A DNA stretch of 64,000 nucleotides from Aerococcus tenax (GTDB lineage: Bacteria > Bacillota > Bacilli > Lactobacillales > Aerococcaceae). Positions 24,253 to 32,291 of this stretch are shown in pieces. The translations under genes and the position numbers were made by a program. The stretch is from positions 310,001-374,000 of the forward strand of contig NZ_CP127382.2 in assembly GCF_003286645.3 (NCBI RefSeq), in the 5' to 3' direction. Numbering within the stretch: the stretch's first letter is position 1; every line of letters starts with the position of its first letter. The notes beneath the pieces are model-generated. The model worked only from the letters and a program-made list of their open reading frames with translations. It was not told the origin of the DNA and did not search any database.

Positions 24253-25761
24253 ATGGCTAAACATATAATGATCCAAGGGACCGCTTCCGATGTCGGTAAG
24301 AGCCTTATGGCAGCAGCCATTGGCCGGATCTATACTAATGAAGGATTGCGGGTTTTTCCTTTTAAATCGCAAAATATGGCACTAAATTCTTATATTACTA
24401 AGACCGGGGCTGAAATGGCCCGGGCCCAGGTGGTGCAAGCCAATGCCTGTCGTCGGGAACCTGACGTCTTGATGAATCCCATTTTGATGAAGCCAAGCCA
24501 AGATGCCCAATCACAGATTATTATTAAAGGGCAGGTGTACGGAGATCTCAATGCGCGTGATTACCACGAGTTAAAACCCCAATTAAAGCCTATGCTAAAA
24601 GAGGTTATGACCCAATTAGATTCGGAAAATGACCTGATTGTCTTAGAAGGGGCTGGGAGCCCTGCTGAAATTAACCTCAATGACCATGATATTGTGAATA
24701 TGGGCATGGCAGAGATTGCTGATAGTCCGGTTATTTTAGTGGCTGATATTGACCGGGGCGGAGTCTTTGCTTCGATTTATGGAACCATCGCTTTATTAAA
24801 AGACCAGGGCAAACGGATTAAAGGAATTATTATTAATAAATTCCGGGGTGATGTCTCCTTACTGGATCCGGGTATTGAACAAATTGAAGCCTTGACCGGG
24901 GTAAAGGTGATTGGGGTAGTTCCCTACTTACCCCATGTGATTGAAAGTGAAGATTCCTGTGACTTACATATGGAACAGACCAGCTATGATGCCTATAAGG
25001 CCCTTGATGTCTGTGTGATTGCTCTGGAATGGATTGCTAACTTCACTGATTTGAATAGCTTATCGCTTTTTGAAGATGTTTCTTTGCGTTATGCTAAACA
25101 GGCTAAGCAAGTCGGGCAACCGGACCTGATCATTATTCCAGGAACGGCCAACCCTATCAGAGCCTTAAAAGATCTAGAAGACCGGGATTTGTCAAGAGCT
25201 ATTCAAGCAGCCGTAGGAAAGGGTAGTCACTTGATTGCCTTAGGGGCAGGCCAAACCCTCTTGGGTCAAACTTTAAAAGATGAAGCTGGTAACAGCTATC
25301 CTGGTCTGGATATTTTCCCCTACCAGTCGACCTTAACCGGGGCGCATGATGTCTACCAGACTCAATGCCAAACGACTTATCCGCCACATGGAGCTGGCGA
25401 GGAAGAGGGCTACGCCTTAGCGGCCTATGAAGTTCGGACCTATACTATCCAAAGTCAGGACCACTTAAGCCCCCTTGCCCGGGTAGTTAAACGCAACGGA
25501 ACAAGCTATTCGGGGGATGAGGGCTATTGTTTAGAAGCGGGCCGTTTAATTGCTAGCAATTTACATGGCTTGTTTGACAATACTGCCTGGACCTATGCTT
25601 ATCTACAGTCCCTAGCTGAGAAAAAGGGTGTCGAACTCAAGGGCCAGCTTCCCCAAAATTATGCAGCAGTGATGGAAGAACAATTCCAAGACTTGGCCCA
25701 ACATGTTCTCAACCATATTGATAAGGAAGCATTAGACCGAATTATTGAAGGAGAAGAATAA
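24253..25761 (+). CDS. cbiP: Cobyric acid synthase with an altered glutaminase site
   Basis: The 502-residue protein amidates side chains b, d, e and g of adenosyl-cobyrinate diamide. The ATP domain is intact: MIQGTASDVGKSLM (P-loop, residues 8-18), FKSQNMALNSY, EGAGSPAEINL and ADIDRGGVFAS. In the C-terminal glutaminase domain the usual GICGGYQMLG reads ALGAGQTLLG (residues ~329-338), so the cysteine nucleophile is replaced by glycine, G331. The preceding GSKNT is GTANP, while the terminal LHGLFDN histidine is kept. It may use free ammonia or a partner glutaminase. AAGGAGG precedes ATG 24253. Confidence 0.93.
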   Translation: MAKHIMIQGTASDVGKSLMAAAIGRIYTNEGLRVFPFKSQNMALNSYITKTGAEMARAQVVQANACRREPDVLMNPILMKPSQDAQSQIIIKGQVYGDLNARDYHELKPQLKPMLKEVMTQLDSENDLIVLEGAGSPAEINLNDHDIVNMGMAEIADSPVILVADIDRGGVFASIYGTIALLKDQGKRIKGIIINKFRGDVSLLDPGIEQIEALTGVKVIGVVPYLPHVIESEDSCDLHMEQTSYDAYKALDVCVIALEWIANFTDLNSLSLFEDVSLRYAKQAKQVGQPDLIIIPGTANPIRALKDLEDRDLSRAIQAAVGKGSHLIALGAGQTLLGQTLKDEAGNSYPGLDIFPYQSTLTGAHDVYQTQCQTTYPPHGAGEEEGYALAAYEVRTYTIQSQDHLSPLARVVKRNGTSYSGDEGYCLEAGRLIASNLHGLFDNTAWTYAYLQSLAEKKGVELKGQLPQNYAAVMEEQFQDLAQHVLNHIDKEALDRIIEGEE

Positions 25762-25763
25762 AA

Positions 25764-26324
25764 ATGGCAATTTATACACGAAGCGGTGACCAGGGCATGA
25801 CCCGACTGTACGGAGGACATAGTGTTTCGAAGGCTTCTGAGCGGGTAGGAACTTATGGGGCCATTGACCAGTTAAATGCTAGTGTGGGCTACCTGGCCGC
25901 TTTGGTTGATCCCAAATATGACCAAGTTCAAAGTCAACTCCTGGCTATCCAGCAAGATTTGTTTGATTGCGGGAGTGATTATGCTACCCTAGACCAAGAA
26001 CGTCCCTATAAGGTAAAAAGTGGTCTGGCTGACAAGTTAGAAGCTTGGATTGATGATTATACTGAAGCAACCCCCAGCATTAAAAAGTTTGTCCTCCCCC
26101 GGGGCACTCAGGCTGCTAGCTTCTGTCATATGCTAAGAACGCAAACTCGCACACTAGAACGGCATTTGGTGCAATTTAGCCAGGTAAGCCAGGATTATAA
26201 TCCCCATGTTTTGCCTTATATTAACCGTTTATCGGATTATTTCTTTAGCTTGGCCCGGGCTTTAAACCATTATGATAATTACAGTGAGGTCCCCTATAAA
26301 AATAGTCGCGATATTTTTTCATAA
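25764..26324 (+). CDS. pduO: PduO-type corrinoid adenosyltransferase
   Basis: The 186-residue ATP:cob(I)alamin adenosyltransferase is of the PduO/MMAB family. It starts IYTRSGDQGMTRLYGG (the family T-x-x-GDxGxTxLxxG ATP site), followed by SKASERVGTYGAIDQLNASVG. RTLERHL and NRLSDYFFSLARALN near the end match the conserved arginine-rich helix. It adds the adenosyl group to Co(I) corrinoids, probably with electrons from the cluster's flavodoxin. It begins two bases after cbiP. Confidence 0.93.
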   Translation: MAIYTRSGDQGMTRLYGGHSVSKASERVGTYGAIDQLNASVGYLAALVDPKYDQVQSQLLAIQQDLFDCGSDYATLDQERPYKVKSGLADKLEAWIDDYTEATPSIKKFVLPRGTQAASFCHMLRTQTRTLERHLVQFSQVSQDYNPHVLPYINRLSDYFFSLARALNHYDNYSEVPYKNSRDIFS

Positions 26325-26364
26325 GCTAGTTCAATAACAAAAAGAGTCATAAAGGAGCTTAACC

Positions 26365-26823
26365 ATGTATCCAGTCATGTTAGATATCAGTCACTGGTCA
26401 GTTCTCATCATTGGCGGTGGGAGGATCGCTGAGCGAAAATTACAGGGACTTATAAAGGAAGCGGCACAGCTTACGGTCTTGGCTCCTCGAGTGACTGAGC
26501 AGATTGCTGACTGGGCCAGGAAAGGGCAAGTGATCTGGTTGCCACAATCCTACCAGGGCCCTATGGATTTACAGGGTTATCAGATGATCTTTGCCTGTAC
26601 TGATCATTCAGAGGTCAACCAAGCGATTGCGGAAGATCTTGGGTCAGGGCAATTGATCAACCAGACTGGGGACAAGCGGGCATCGAACTTCTTTAATATG
26701 AAAACCATTAACCATGAGGGCTACTTGATTGCCATTTCCAGTCAAGGGCAGTCATCCGCAGGCGCTAAGGCCCTGGGAGAAAGTATCGCATCTTATCTGA
26801 AAGACAAGGAGAATCGGATTTGA
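26365..26823 (+). CDS. sirC: Precorrin-2 dehydrogenase
   Basis: The 152-residue NAD-dependent enzyme of the SirC/Met8/CysG N-terminal family oxidises precorrin-2 to sirohydrochlorin. It starts YPVMLDISHWSVLIIGGGRIAERKLQGL, the dinucleotide-binding loop with the family GGGxVAxRK motif. MIFACTDHSEVNQAIAED and NQTGDKRASNFFNMKT follow. It is about 50 residues shorter than CysG-type modules because the dimerisation extension is reduced. Cobalt chelation is left to CbiK. Its stop overlaps the hemC start. Confidence 0.88.
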   Translation: MYPVMLDISHWSVLIIGGGRIAERKLQGLIKEAAQLTVLAPRVTEQIADWARKGQVIWLPQSYQGPMDLQGYQMIFACTDHSEVNQAIAEDLGSGQLINQTGDKRASNFFNMKTINHEGYLIAISSQGQSSAGAKALGESIASYLKDKENRI

Positions 26824-27818
26824 CCACTTATCGTATTGGAACACGAAGCAGCCGGCTAGCCATGCAACAAAGTTTAGAAGTTGTCAGGGCTTTGGAGGTC
26901 GTTTACCCGCAGGATGAATTTCAATTAGTTAAATTATCCACCAAGGGAGACAAGGATAAGTCCTCCCCCCTCTCTAAAATTGGGGGCAAGGGGGTCTTTG
27001 TCCGCTGGATTGAGCAGGCCCTAGTCCAAGGCAAGGTCGATTTTATTGTCCATAGCCTAAAAGATGTTCCTAGCGAATTAGCCCAAGGGACTGTTTTGGC
27101 CGCTATTCCTCAGCGCCAAGACCCTGGAGATGTGATTCTGACTGCAAAGGGGATGGACTGGCGCGACTTGCCTAATGGCGCTAGGGTAGGAACAGGGAGT
27201 TTACGCCGCCTGGCCCAACTGCATGCCCTAAGACCAGATTTGGAGATTGTCCATGTTCGCGGGAATATTGATAGTCGTTTGGATAAACTCGCTCGCGGCG
27301 ACTTCCAGGCCCTGGTCCTCGCTACGGCGGGCCTTAAACGCTTGCAGCTCCTTGACTATCCTTTTGACCCCCAGCGCTTTAACCAAAAAGAAGCCAATAG
27401 TGAGGCCCATATCCTCAAGAACTATGAACTCCAGGCCCATGCTTTTAGCCTGGATGAAATGATTCCTGCAGTAGGGCAAGGGGCCTTGGCAGTCCAATGT
27501 TTGAGTGATGATCAGCAAACTAGAGAAGTCCTTCAAGCCATTGATGACCCCGAAACCCACCAGGCAGTGGCTTGTGAACGGGTAGTCCTCAAAGCCTTAG
27601 GGGCCGATTGTAACTATCCGGTGGGCGCCTATGGTCAAATGAAGGACCAAATGATTCAATTAACCGCCATGATTGGTCGTCAGGACGGCTTAGCCTTGGT
27701 TCGTAGCCAATTAGAAGCTCCCCTAGACCAAGCCTTAGCCCTAGGCCAAGCGGTTTACCAAGATCTCTTAAACCAAGGGGCAGGAAAATGGTTAGGTCAA
27801 GGTGACGGCAATGACTAG
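26820..27818 (+). CDS. hemC: Porphobilinogen deaminase (hydroxymethylbilane synthase)
   Basis: The 332-residue enzyme polymerises four porphobilinogens. Motifs: YRIGTRSSRLAMQQS, STKGDKDKSSPLSKIGGKGVFVRWIEQAL, DFIVHSLKDVP, VGTGSLRRLAQL, VRGNIDSRLDKL and the dipyrromethane-cofactor cysteine C264 in LGADCNYPVGA. The start is TTG 26820 with AAGGAG eight bases upstream; it overlaps the sirC stop. The porphobilinogen-making enzymes HemA, HemL and HemB are not in the window. Confidence 0.95.
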   Translation: MTTYRIGTRSSRLAMQQSLEVVRALEVVYPQDEFQLVKLSTKGDKDKSSPLSKIGGKGVFVRWIEQALVQGKVDFIVHSLKDVPSELAQGTVLAAIPQRQDPGDVILTAKGMDWRDLPNGARVGTGSLRRLAQLHALRPDLEIVHVRGNIDSRLDKLARGDFQALVLATAGLKRLQLLDYPFDPQRFNQKEANSEAHILKNYELQAHAFSLDEMIPAVGQGALAVQCLSDDQQTREVLQAIDDPETHQAVACERVVLKALGADCNYPVGAYGQMKDQMIQLTAMIGRQDGLALVRSQLEAPLDQALALGQAVYQDLLNQGAGKWLGQGDGND

Positions 27819-28578
27819 ACTTCTGTGGACGGCATCACGCCCCTTGACTAAAAAGCAAGTAGTCCGCTTAGAGCAAGCGGGCTACCAAGTGGACTGGCTG
27901 CCGGTCATCCAATTGGAGCCTCTGAGCCAGGTTAATCCCTTAAAACTTCAACAAGGAGATGCCTTTTTCTTTGTCAGTCGCATGGCCGGCCAAGCTGCCT
28001 TCAAGCATTTACCCCCTAGTGATGCTTTAAGTCAACTCTACTTTTTTTCTAGTAGCCAGCAAACTGGACGCTATCTTAGCCAGAACTACTCCATTGATTG
28101 CCAAGCCTTGACCCAAGGGGGAACTAGTCAGGGAGCCTTTAGGCATTTCCAGAAAATCAAGGACCACTACCAGCCTAGGATTGACCGGCTTATTGTCCCC
28201 ATTAGTCCCCAAAGCCAGGGCAAGTACCAGGCTCTAGGGCAAACTTACCTGTCTGATATAAGTATTCAGGAGTGGATCGTTTATCAAAAGCAAGTCAACT
28301 GGAAAGTTGGTCAATCACTTCAAGCCGCCATCAGTCAGGCTAACCAAGCAGCGCCCCTAGCCATAACGATCGCGAGCGCCAGTGCCTGGCAGGCCCTGGT
28401 AGACTTAGTGTCCTTGCCGGTCTTAGATCAGAAGCGGTCTGCTATCCAATTGTGGACGATTGGTCCCTTAGCCAGTCAAGCCATCCTTAAAAGTAGCTCC
28501 CAAGTTAAACCCTACCATGAAGCCGATCAGTCGAATTTCGCTGGCTTGGTAGACAGTTTGATTGAATATAAGATATAA
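27811..28578 (+). CDS. hemD: Uroporphyrinogen-III synthase
   Basis: The protein has about 255 residues and begins RLLWTASRPL, with the HemD pattern of two Rossmann-like halves (FFFVSRMAGQAAF, LYFFSSSQQTGRYL, ITIASASAWQALVDL, LWTIGPLASQAI). HemD sequences are weakly conserved, so position directly after hemC (eight-base overlap) carries much of the weight. ATG 27811 has AAGGTG six bases upstream; GTG 27802 is an alternative. It closes the cobalamin operon, with a strong terminator straight after. Confidence 0.85.
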   Translation: MTRLLWTASRPLTKKQVVRLEQAGYQVDWLPVIQLEPLSQVNPLKLQQGDAFFFVSRMAGQAAFKHLPPSDALSQLYFFSSSQQTGRYLSQNYSIDCQALTQGGTSQGAFRHFQKIKDHYQPRIDRLIVPISPQSQGKYQALGQTYLSDISIQEWIVYQKQVNWKVGQSLQAAISQANQAAPLAITIASASAWQALVDLVSLPVLDQKRSAIQLWTIGPLASQAILKSSSQVKPYHEADQSNFAGLVDSLIEYKI

Positions 28579-28579
28579 A

Positions 28580-28627
28580 AAACAGCCTAGCTTAAGGAAA
28601 CTTTCCGCTTAAGCTAGGCTGTTTTTC
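28580..28627. terminator. Terminator closing the cobalamin operon
   Basis: A perfect 17-bp stem (28580-28596 with 28608-28624, core CAGCCTAGCTTAAG) has an 11-base loop, with A-run and T-run on its flanks. It lies between convergent genes and serves both strands. Confidence 0.9.
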
Positions 28628-28647
28628 AATATGTTAAGTAGCTAGTT

Positions 28648-29424
28648 TTAAATGGTAGGTAACCAGTCAAGTACCTTTTTAATTTCTGGGTCCCAGTAGT
28701 CCCAACCGTGTTCGCCAGGTTTTTCATGGTAGGAGAGCTCTAAGAAGTCGCCAAAGCGGTCTTTAAAGTGGCGGTTTTGTTCGATTAAGTCATCTTCAGT
28801 CCCACAGGTTAAATAAACTTTGGGCAAGTCGATTTTATTGTCAATGGCTTGTTGGACCAAGTAATAGATATCGTTGTCAGTCTGTGCGGGAGATTCCTCG
28901 TCAAAGAGCATTTGATGTTCAAAAGGAGACTCAGGATCAGGCCCTTGGGCAAAGACATTGACCAGGTCGGTGACTCCCGATAGGCTGGCCACATAGCCGT
29001 ATTTTTCCGGATAGGTGAAGGCCGCCTTCAAAGCCCCAAAGCCACCCATAGATGCACCAGCGATATAGGTGTCTTCGCGTTTAGTCGAAACCGGGAGCAT
29101 GGTTTGGATGATTTCGGGCAGTTCGACACTAATGAAATTGCTATAGGGGTAACCAATGGCATTGTTGATATACCAGCCGCGGTGGGTGGTAGGTAGGACA
29201 ATGACCAAGTCCAAGTCACGGGCATAGCGCTCTAGGGAAGTGAAGCGAAGCCAACCATCCTCATTACTGGATAGGCCGTGTAAGAGATAGAGGACCCGGT
29301 AAGGGGGCTTTAAGCTTTGGCGTTTATCTTCTGGAGTCCGGGCACAGTTTTGAGGAAAAATGATATTGACATGGACATCCATGCGCAAACTGTCTGAGTA
29401 AAGCGTCGTCTGTAAAAGAGTCAT
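28648..29424 (-). CDS. Esterase of the EstA/FrmB (esterase D) family
   Basis: The 258-residue alpha/beta hydrolase has YRVLYLLHGLSSNEDGW (oxyanion region), the nucleophile motif GASMGGFGAL near residue 120, a late Asp in CGTEDDLI and catalytic-type His in GEHGWDYW. This is the arrangement of lactococcal tributyrin esterase EstA and S-formylglutathione hydrolase. The start at 29424 is fixed by AGGAGG seven bases upstream; a longer frame to 29478 lacks a ribosome binding site. No signal peptide, so cytoplasmic. Substrate not determinable. Confidence 0.85.
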   Translation of the reverse strand: MTLLQTTLYSDSLRMDVHVNIIFPQNCARTPEDKRQSLKPPYRVLYLLHGLSSNEDGWLRFTSLERYARDLDLVIVLPTTHRGWYINNAIGYPYSNFISVELPEIIQTMLPVSTKREDTYIAGASMGGFGALKAAFTYPEKYGYVASLSGVTDLVNVFAQGPDPESPFEHQMLFDEESPAQTDNDIYYLVQQAIDNKIDLPKVYLTCGTEDDLIEQNRHFKDRFGDFLELSYHEKPGEHGWDYWDPEIKKVLDWLPTI

Positions 29425-29616
29425 GGGAATACCTCCTGCATATTTTCTTATGATCATTATAACTAAAAGACCAAGCAAAGGCGATTGATCTGGTAGGGGG
29501 TTAAGTCAAATCTTTTAGATTGATTTCTCTAAATTAATCGCTAAACCTAGCTAAAATAAGTAAACTTGGTATAATGAAAGCATTGACAGAAGTAATGTAG
29601 AATTGGAGGATGAGTG

Positions 29617-31035
29617 ATGAAATTTGTCAGCAATGAAAATTTTACCAATCATGTTTACTTAGTGGAGGCTGGTCAAGACTTAAGCATGGTCGACCAGGCC
29701 ACCCAAGACTATTTAAAAGACCAACTGGACTTTAAGGGCGAAGCCAAGCAAGTCTATCGCTCACTAGGCCCTAATAGTCAAAACCTCGTTTTAGTCGGCC
29801 TAGGCGAAAAGCCTCAACGCGATTCCTATGTACTGGCCGCTTTTCTAGCAGCTAAGGAATTAAAGGCGGCTAAGGTGGAAGAAGCCAATGTTTCTTTTGC
29901 GGCGACGGACCGCGCTGCCCTAGAAGGGGTGATTGAAGGTTTCCTACAAAGCGACTATCGTTTTGACCGTTACCTCAGTGAAAAAAATACCAGTTCCTTA
30001 GTTAAGATTAACTTGCCTAAAAAGGTCGCAGACCTTGACCAAGTGGTTGCAGAAGTGACCCATTTAGTGGAAGGGGTTAATGCCACGCGTGATTTGGTCA
30101 ATACACCTTCTAACCATCTCAGCCCGGCGCAAATGGCTGACCAAGCCAAGGACTTGTTAAGTGGACTTGGGGTAGAAGTGGAAATCTTCGATAAAAAACA
30201 AATCGAAGACTTGGGGATGGAAGCTCTCCTAGCGGTTAACGCCGGTTCAGTCAATGAACCCCGCTTCCTCGTGATGAATTATCTCCCTCAAGGCCCAGAA
30301 GAAAAAGCCATCGCCTTAGTTGGTAAGGGGATTACCTATGACTCCGGTGGTTACGCCTTAAAACCAGCAAACTCCATGATCGATATGAAAGATGACATGG
30401 CGGGTGCTGCAGCCGTAATTGGTAGTGTTTACGCCTTAGCCAAAAACAAGGTCAATAAAAACGTTGTGGGTGTGGCTGCTATCACAGAAAACTTAGTCTC
30501 AGCCAGCTCCTATAAAAATGGGGACATTATTGGTTCCATGAAGGGGACCACGATTGAAGTCTTAAATACCGATGCTGAAGGTCGGGTGACCTTGGCCGAT
30601 TCGATTTACTATGCAGCTGCTAAAGTGAATAGTGAATGTGTGATTGACCTCGCGACCTTAACGGGAGCTTGCTTAGTCGCCCTCGGTGAACGGACAGCAG
30701 GTGCCATGACTAATGATCCCGACCTCTTCCAAGCAGTCGACCAAGCTGCTGACAGTGTTGGTGAACCGATTTGGCAACTACCAGCACCAGAAGAATTACG
30801 AGAAGCCGTTAAAGGCACCAATGCCGACTTAAGAAATTCTACCGGACGCAATGGAGGAACCATTACCGCAGGGGTCTTCTTAGAACACTTTGTGGAAGGT
30901 AAGCCATGGGTTCACTTGGATATTGCTGGTCCTGCCTTTGGAGAAAAAGCCTACCGCTACCTTCCTCAGGGAGCAACCGGTGTGCCAGTGAAGACCTTAT
31001 ACCAATTTGTTAAAGGACAAGCTGAAGCTAAGTAG
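29617..31035 (+). CDS. pepA: Leucyl aminopeptidase (M17 family)
   Basis: The 472-residue M17 metallopeptidase removes N-terminal residues from peptides in the cytoplasm. The two-metal site is visible in VGKGITYDSGGYALKP, MKDDMAGAAAV and the signature NTDAEGRVTLAD near residue 313. LTGACLVALG follows. GGAGG lies seven bases before ATG 29617, which is preferred to GTG 29614. A TATAAT at 29570-29575 is a likely -10 element. It is monocistronic, with a terminator downstream. Confidence 0.93.
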   Translation: MKFVSNENFTNHVYLVEAGQDLSMVDQATQDYLKDQLDFKGEAKQVYRSLGPNSQNLVLVGLGEKPQRDSYVLAAFLAAKELKAAKVEEANVSFAATDRAALEGVIEGFLQSDYRFDRYLSEKNTSSLVKINLPKKVADLDQVVAEVTHLVEGVNATRDLVNTPSNHLSPAQMADQAKDLLSGLGVEVEIFDKKQIEDLGMEALLAVNAGSVNEPRFLVMNYLPQGPEEKAIALVGKGITYDSGGYALKPANSMIDMKDDMAGAAAVIGSVYALAKNKVNKNVVGVAAITENLVSASSYKNGDIIGSMKGTTIEVLNTDAEGRVTLADSIYYAAAKVNSECVIDLATLTGACLVALGERTAGAMTNDPDLFQAVDQAADSVGEPIWQLPAPEELREAVKGTNADLRNSTGRNGGTITAGVFLEHFVEGKPWVHLDIAGPAFGEKAYRYLPQGATGVPVKTLYQFVKGQAEAK

Positions 31036-31085
31036 GAGTCCATATTCCTTGCTAGTAATGGAGATGACTTAATTTAAATGAAATT

Positions 31086-31130
31086 CGGCCTCACTTAGCC
31101 TTAAATGGCTAAAGGGGCCGGTTTTATTTT
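31086..31130 (+). terminator. Probable terminator after pepA
   Basis: CGGCC...TTAGCC and GGCTAA...GGCCG form an imperfect stem around TTAAAT, followed by GTTTTATTTT. Confidence 0.6.
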
Positions 31131-31221
31131 GAACCTGACTGGGCTAAAGCTTTAAAAATGGGGATAAAGCGGGTAAAATTGAAGTGACGTAAGTGTAAGG
31201 ATTCAATGAGGAGGATCTTCT

Positions 31222-32175
31222 ATGGTAAAAATGATACTGGATTTAGATACAGGGATTGACGATGCCTTAGCCATAGCTTATGCATGTGGCTCAGCAGAAG
31301 TCGACTTGATTGGTATCACGGGGACCTATGGCAATGTGTTGATGAAAACAGGTCTTAAAAATGCCAGTCAGTTATTGGATTTATTTGGTCGAGGAGAAGT
31401 ACCGGTTTATCCCGGTTTGGACCATGCCTCAGATAAGGAAGACTTTGAAGTACAAGAAGTCTCAGCTCTGATCCACGGTAAAAATGGTCTGGGTGAGGTT
31501 GACCTGGGTGACCGGCCCGTTAAGCAAGCCGCTGGCAATGCGGTTGACTTTATCCTCGAATCGGCTAGGAAGTATGGAAAAGATTTAAAAATTGTCGCTA
31601 CCGGGCCTATGACTAACTTAGCCGCAGCCATTGATAAGGACCTCGATAGCTTATCCCAAGTCGGTGAAATTGTTATTATGGGTGGGGCCTTGACGGTTTG
31701 CGGTAATGTATCAGCTTTTGCAGAGGCTAATATTAGCCAAGACCCCGCAGCCGCTGATAAATTATTCCGATCGGGCTTACCAGTTACCATGGTGGGCTTA
31801 GACGTGACCTTGCGCACCCTCTTGACCTATAAGGAAACCCAAATTTGGCGGGACTTAGGCACTGAGGCTGGGGAGAAGATGGCTGATATTGTGGAGTATT
31901 ACATTAAATCCTACGAAGTCACCTCGCCCCACTTAAAGGGTTGTGCCCTCCATGACCCACTAGCCGTGGCGGTTGCCGTTCAAGAAGACTTAGTTAACTG
32001 CCTACCTTTAGCCATGAAGGTTGAAACTGAAGGCGAAAGTCGGGGGCGGACTATTGGCGATAATGACCGTTTAAATGATCCCGATCCGAGTGTCCGAGTA
32101 GCCGTGGCGGTTGATGTGGACCGATTCTTAAATGAATTTATGACCCGTTTGACCCAGCTCTTTAAAAAGCATTAA
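31222..32175 (+). CDS. Inosine-uridine-preferring nucleoside hydrolase family protein
   Basis: The 317-residue enzyme cleaves the N-glycosidic bond of ribonucleosides. The calcium-binding N-terminus ILDLDTGIDDALAIAYA matches the family DxDxGxDD motif. GTYGNV, IVATGPMTNLAAAI, EIVIMGGAL, FAEANISQDPAAAD and the active-site histidine region CALHDPLAVAV follow. GAGGAGG precedes ATG 31222. It stands alone, between terminators. Confidence 0.93.
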   Translation: MVKMILDLDTGIDDALAIAYACGSAEVDLIGITGTYGNVLMKTGLKNASQLLDLFGRGEVPVYPGLDHASDKEDFEVQEVSALIHGKNGLGEVDLGDRPVKQAAGNAVDFILESARKYGKDLKIVATGPMTNLAAAIDKDLDSLSQVGEIVIMGGALTVCGNVSAFAEANISQDPAAADKLFRSGLPVTMVGLDVTLRTLLTYKETQIWRDLGTEAGEKMADIVEYYIKSYEVTSPHLKGCALHDPLAVAVAVQEDLVNCLPLAMKVETEGESRGRTIGDNDRLNDPDPSVRVAVAVDVDRFLNEFMTRLTQLFKKH

Positions 32176-32198
32176 AAATAAATACGGTCCAATAAAAT

Positions 32199-32254
32199 AA
32201 AAGTGCTAGTATCACTCTTAAGTCTTTTAAGAGGCTGATACTAGCACTTTTTAA
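32199..32254. terminator. Bidirectional terminator between the nucleoside hydrolase and esterase lipoprotein genes
   Basis: A 16-bp stem (AAAAGTGCTAGTATCA at 32199-32214 with its complement at 32236-32251) plus an inner CTCTTAA/TTAAGAG-like pairing forms one long hairpin ending in T's. Confidence 0.85.
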
Positions 32255-32291
32255 TTGTTTATTTATCTGAGTGATCTCCATTAATTTAGCC

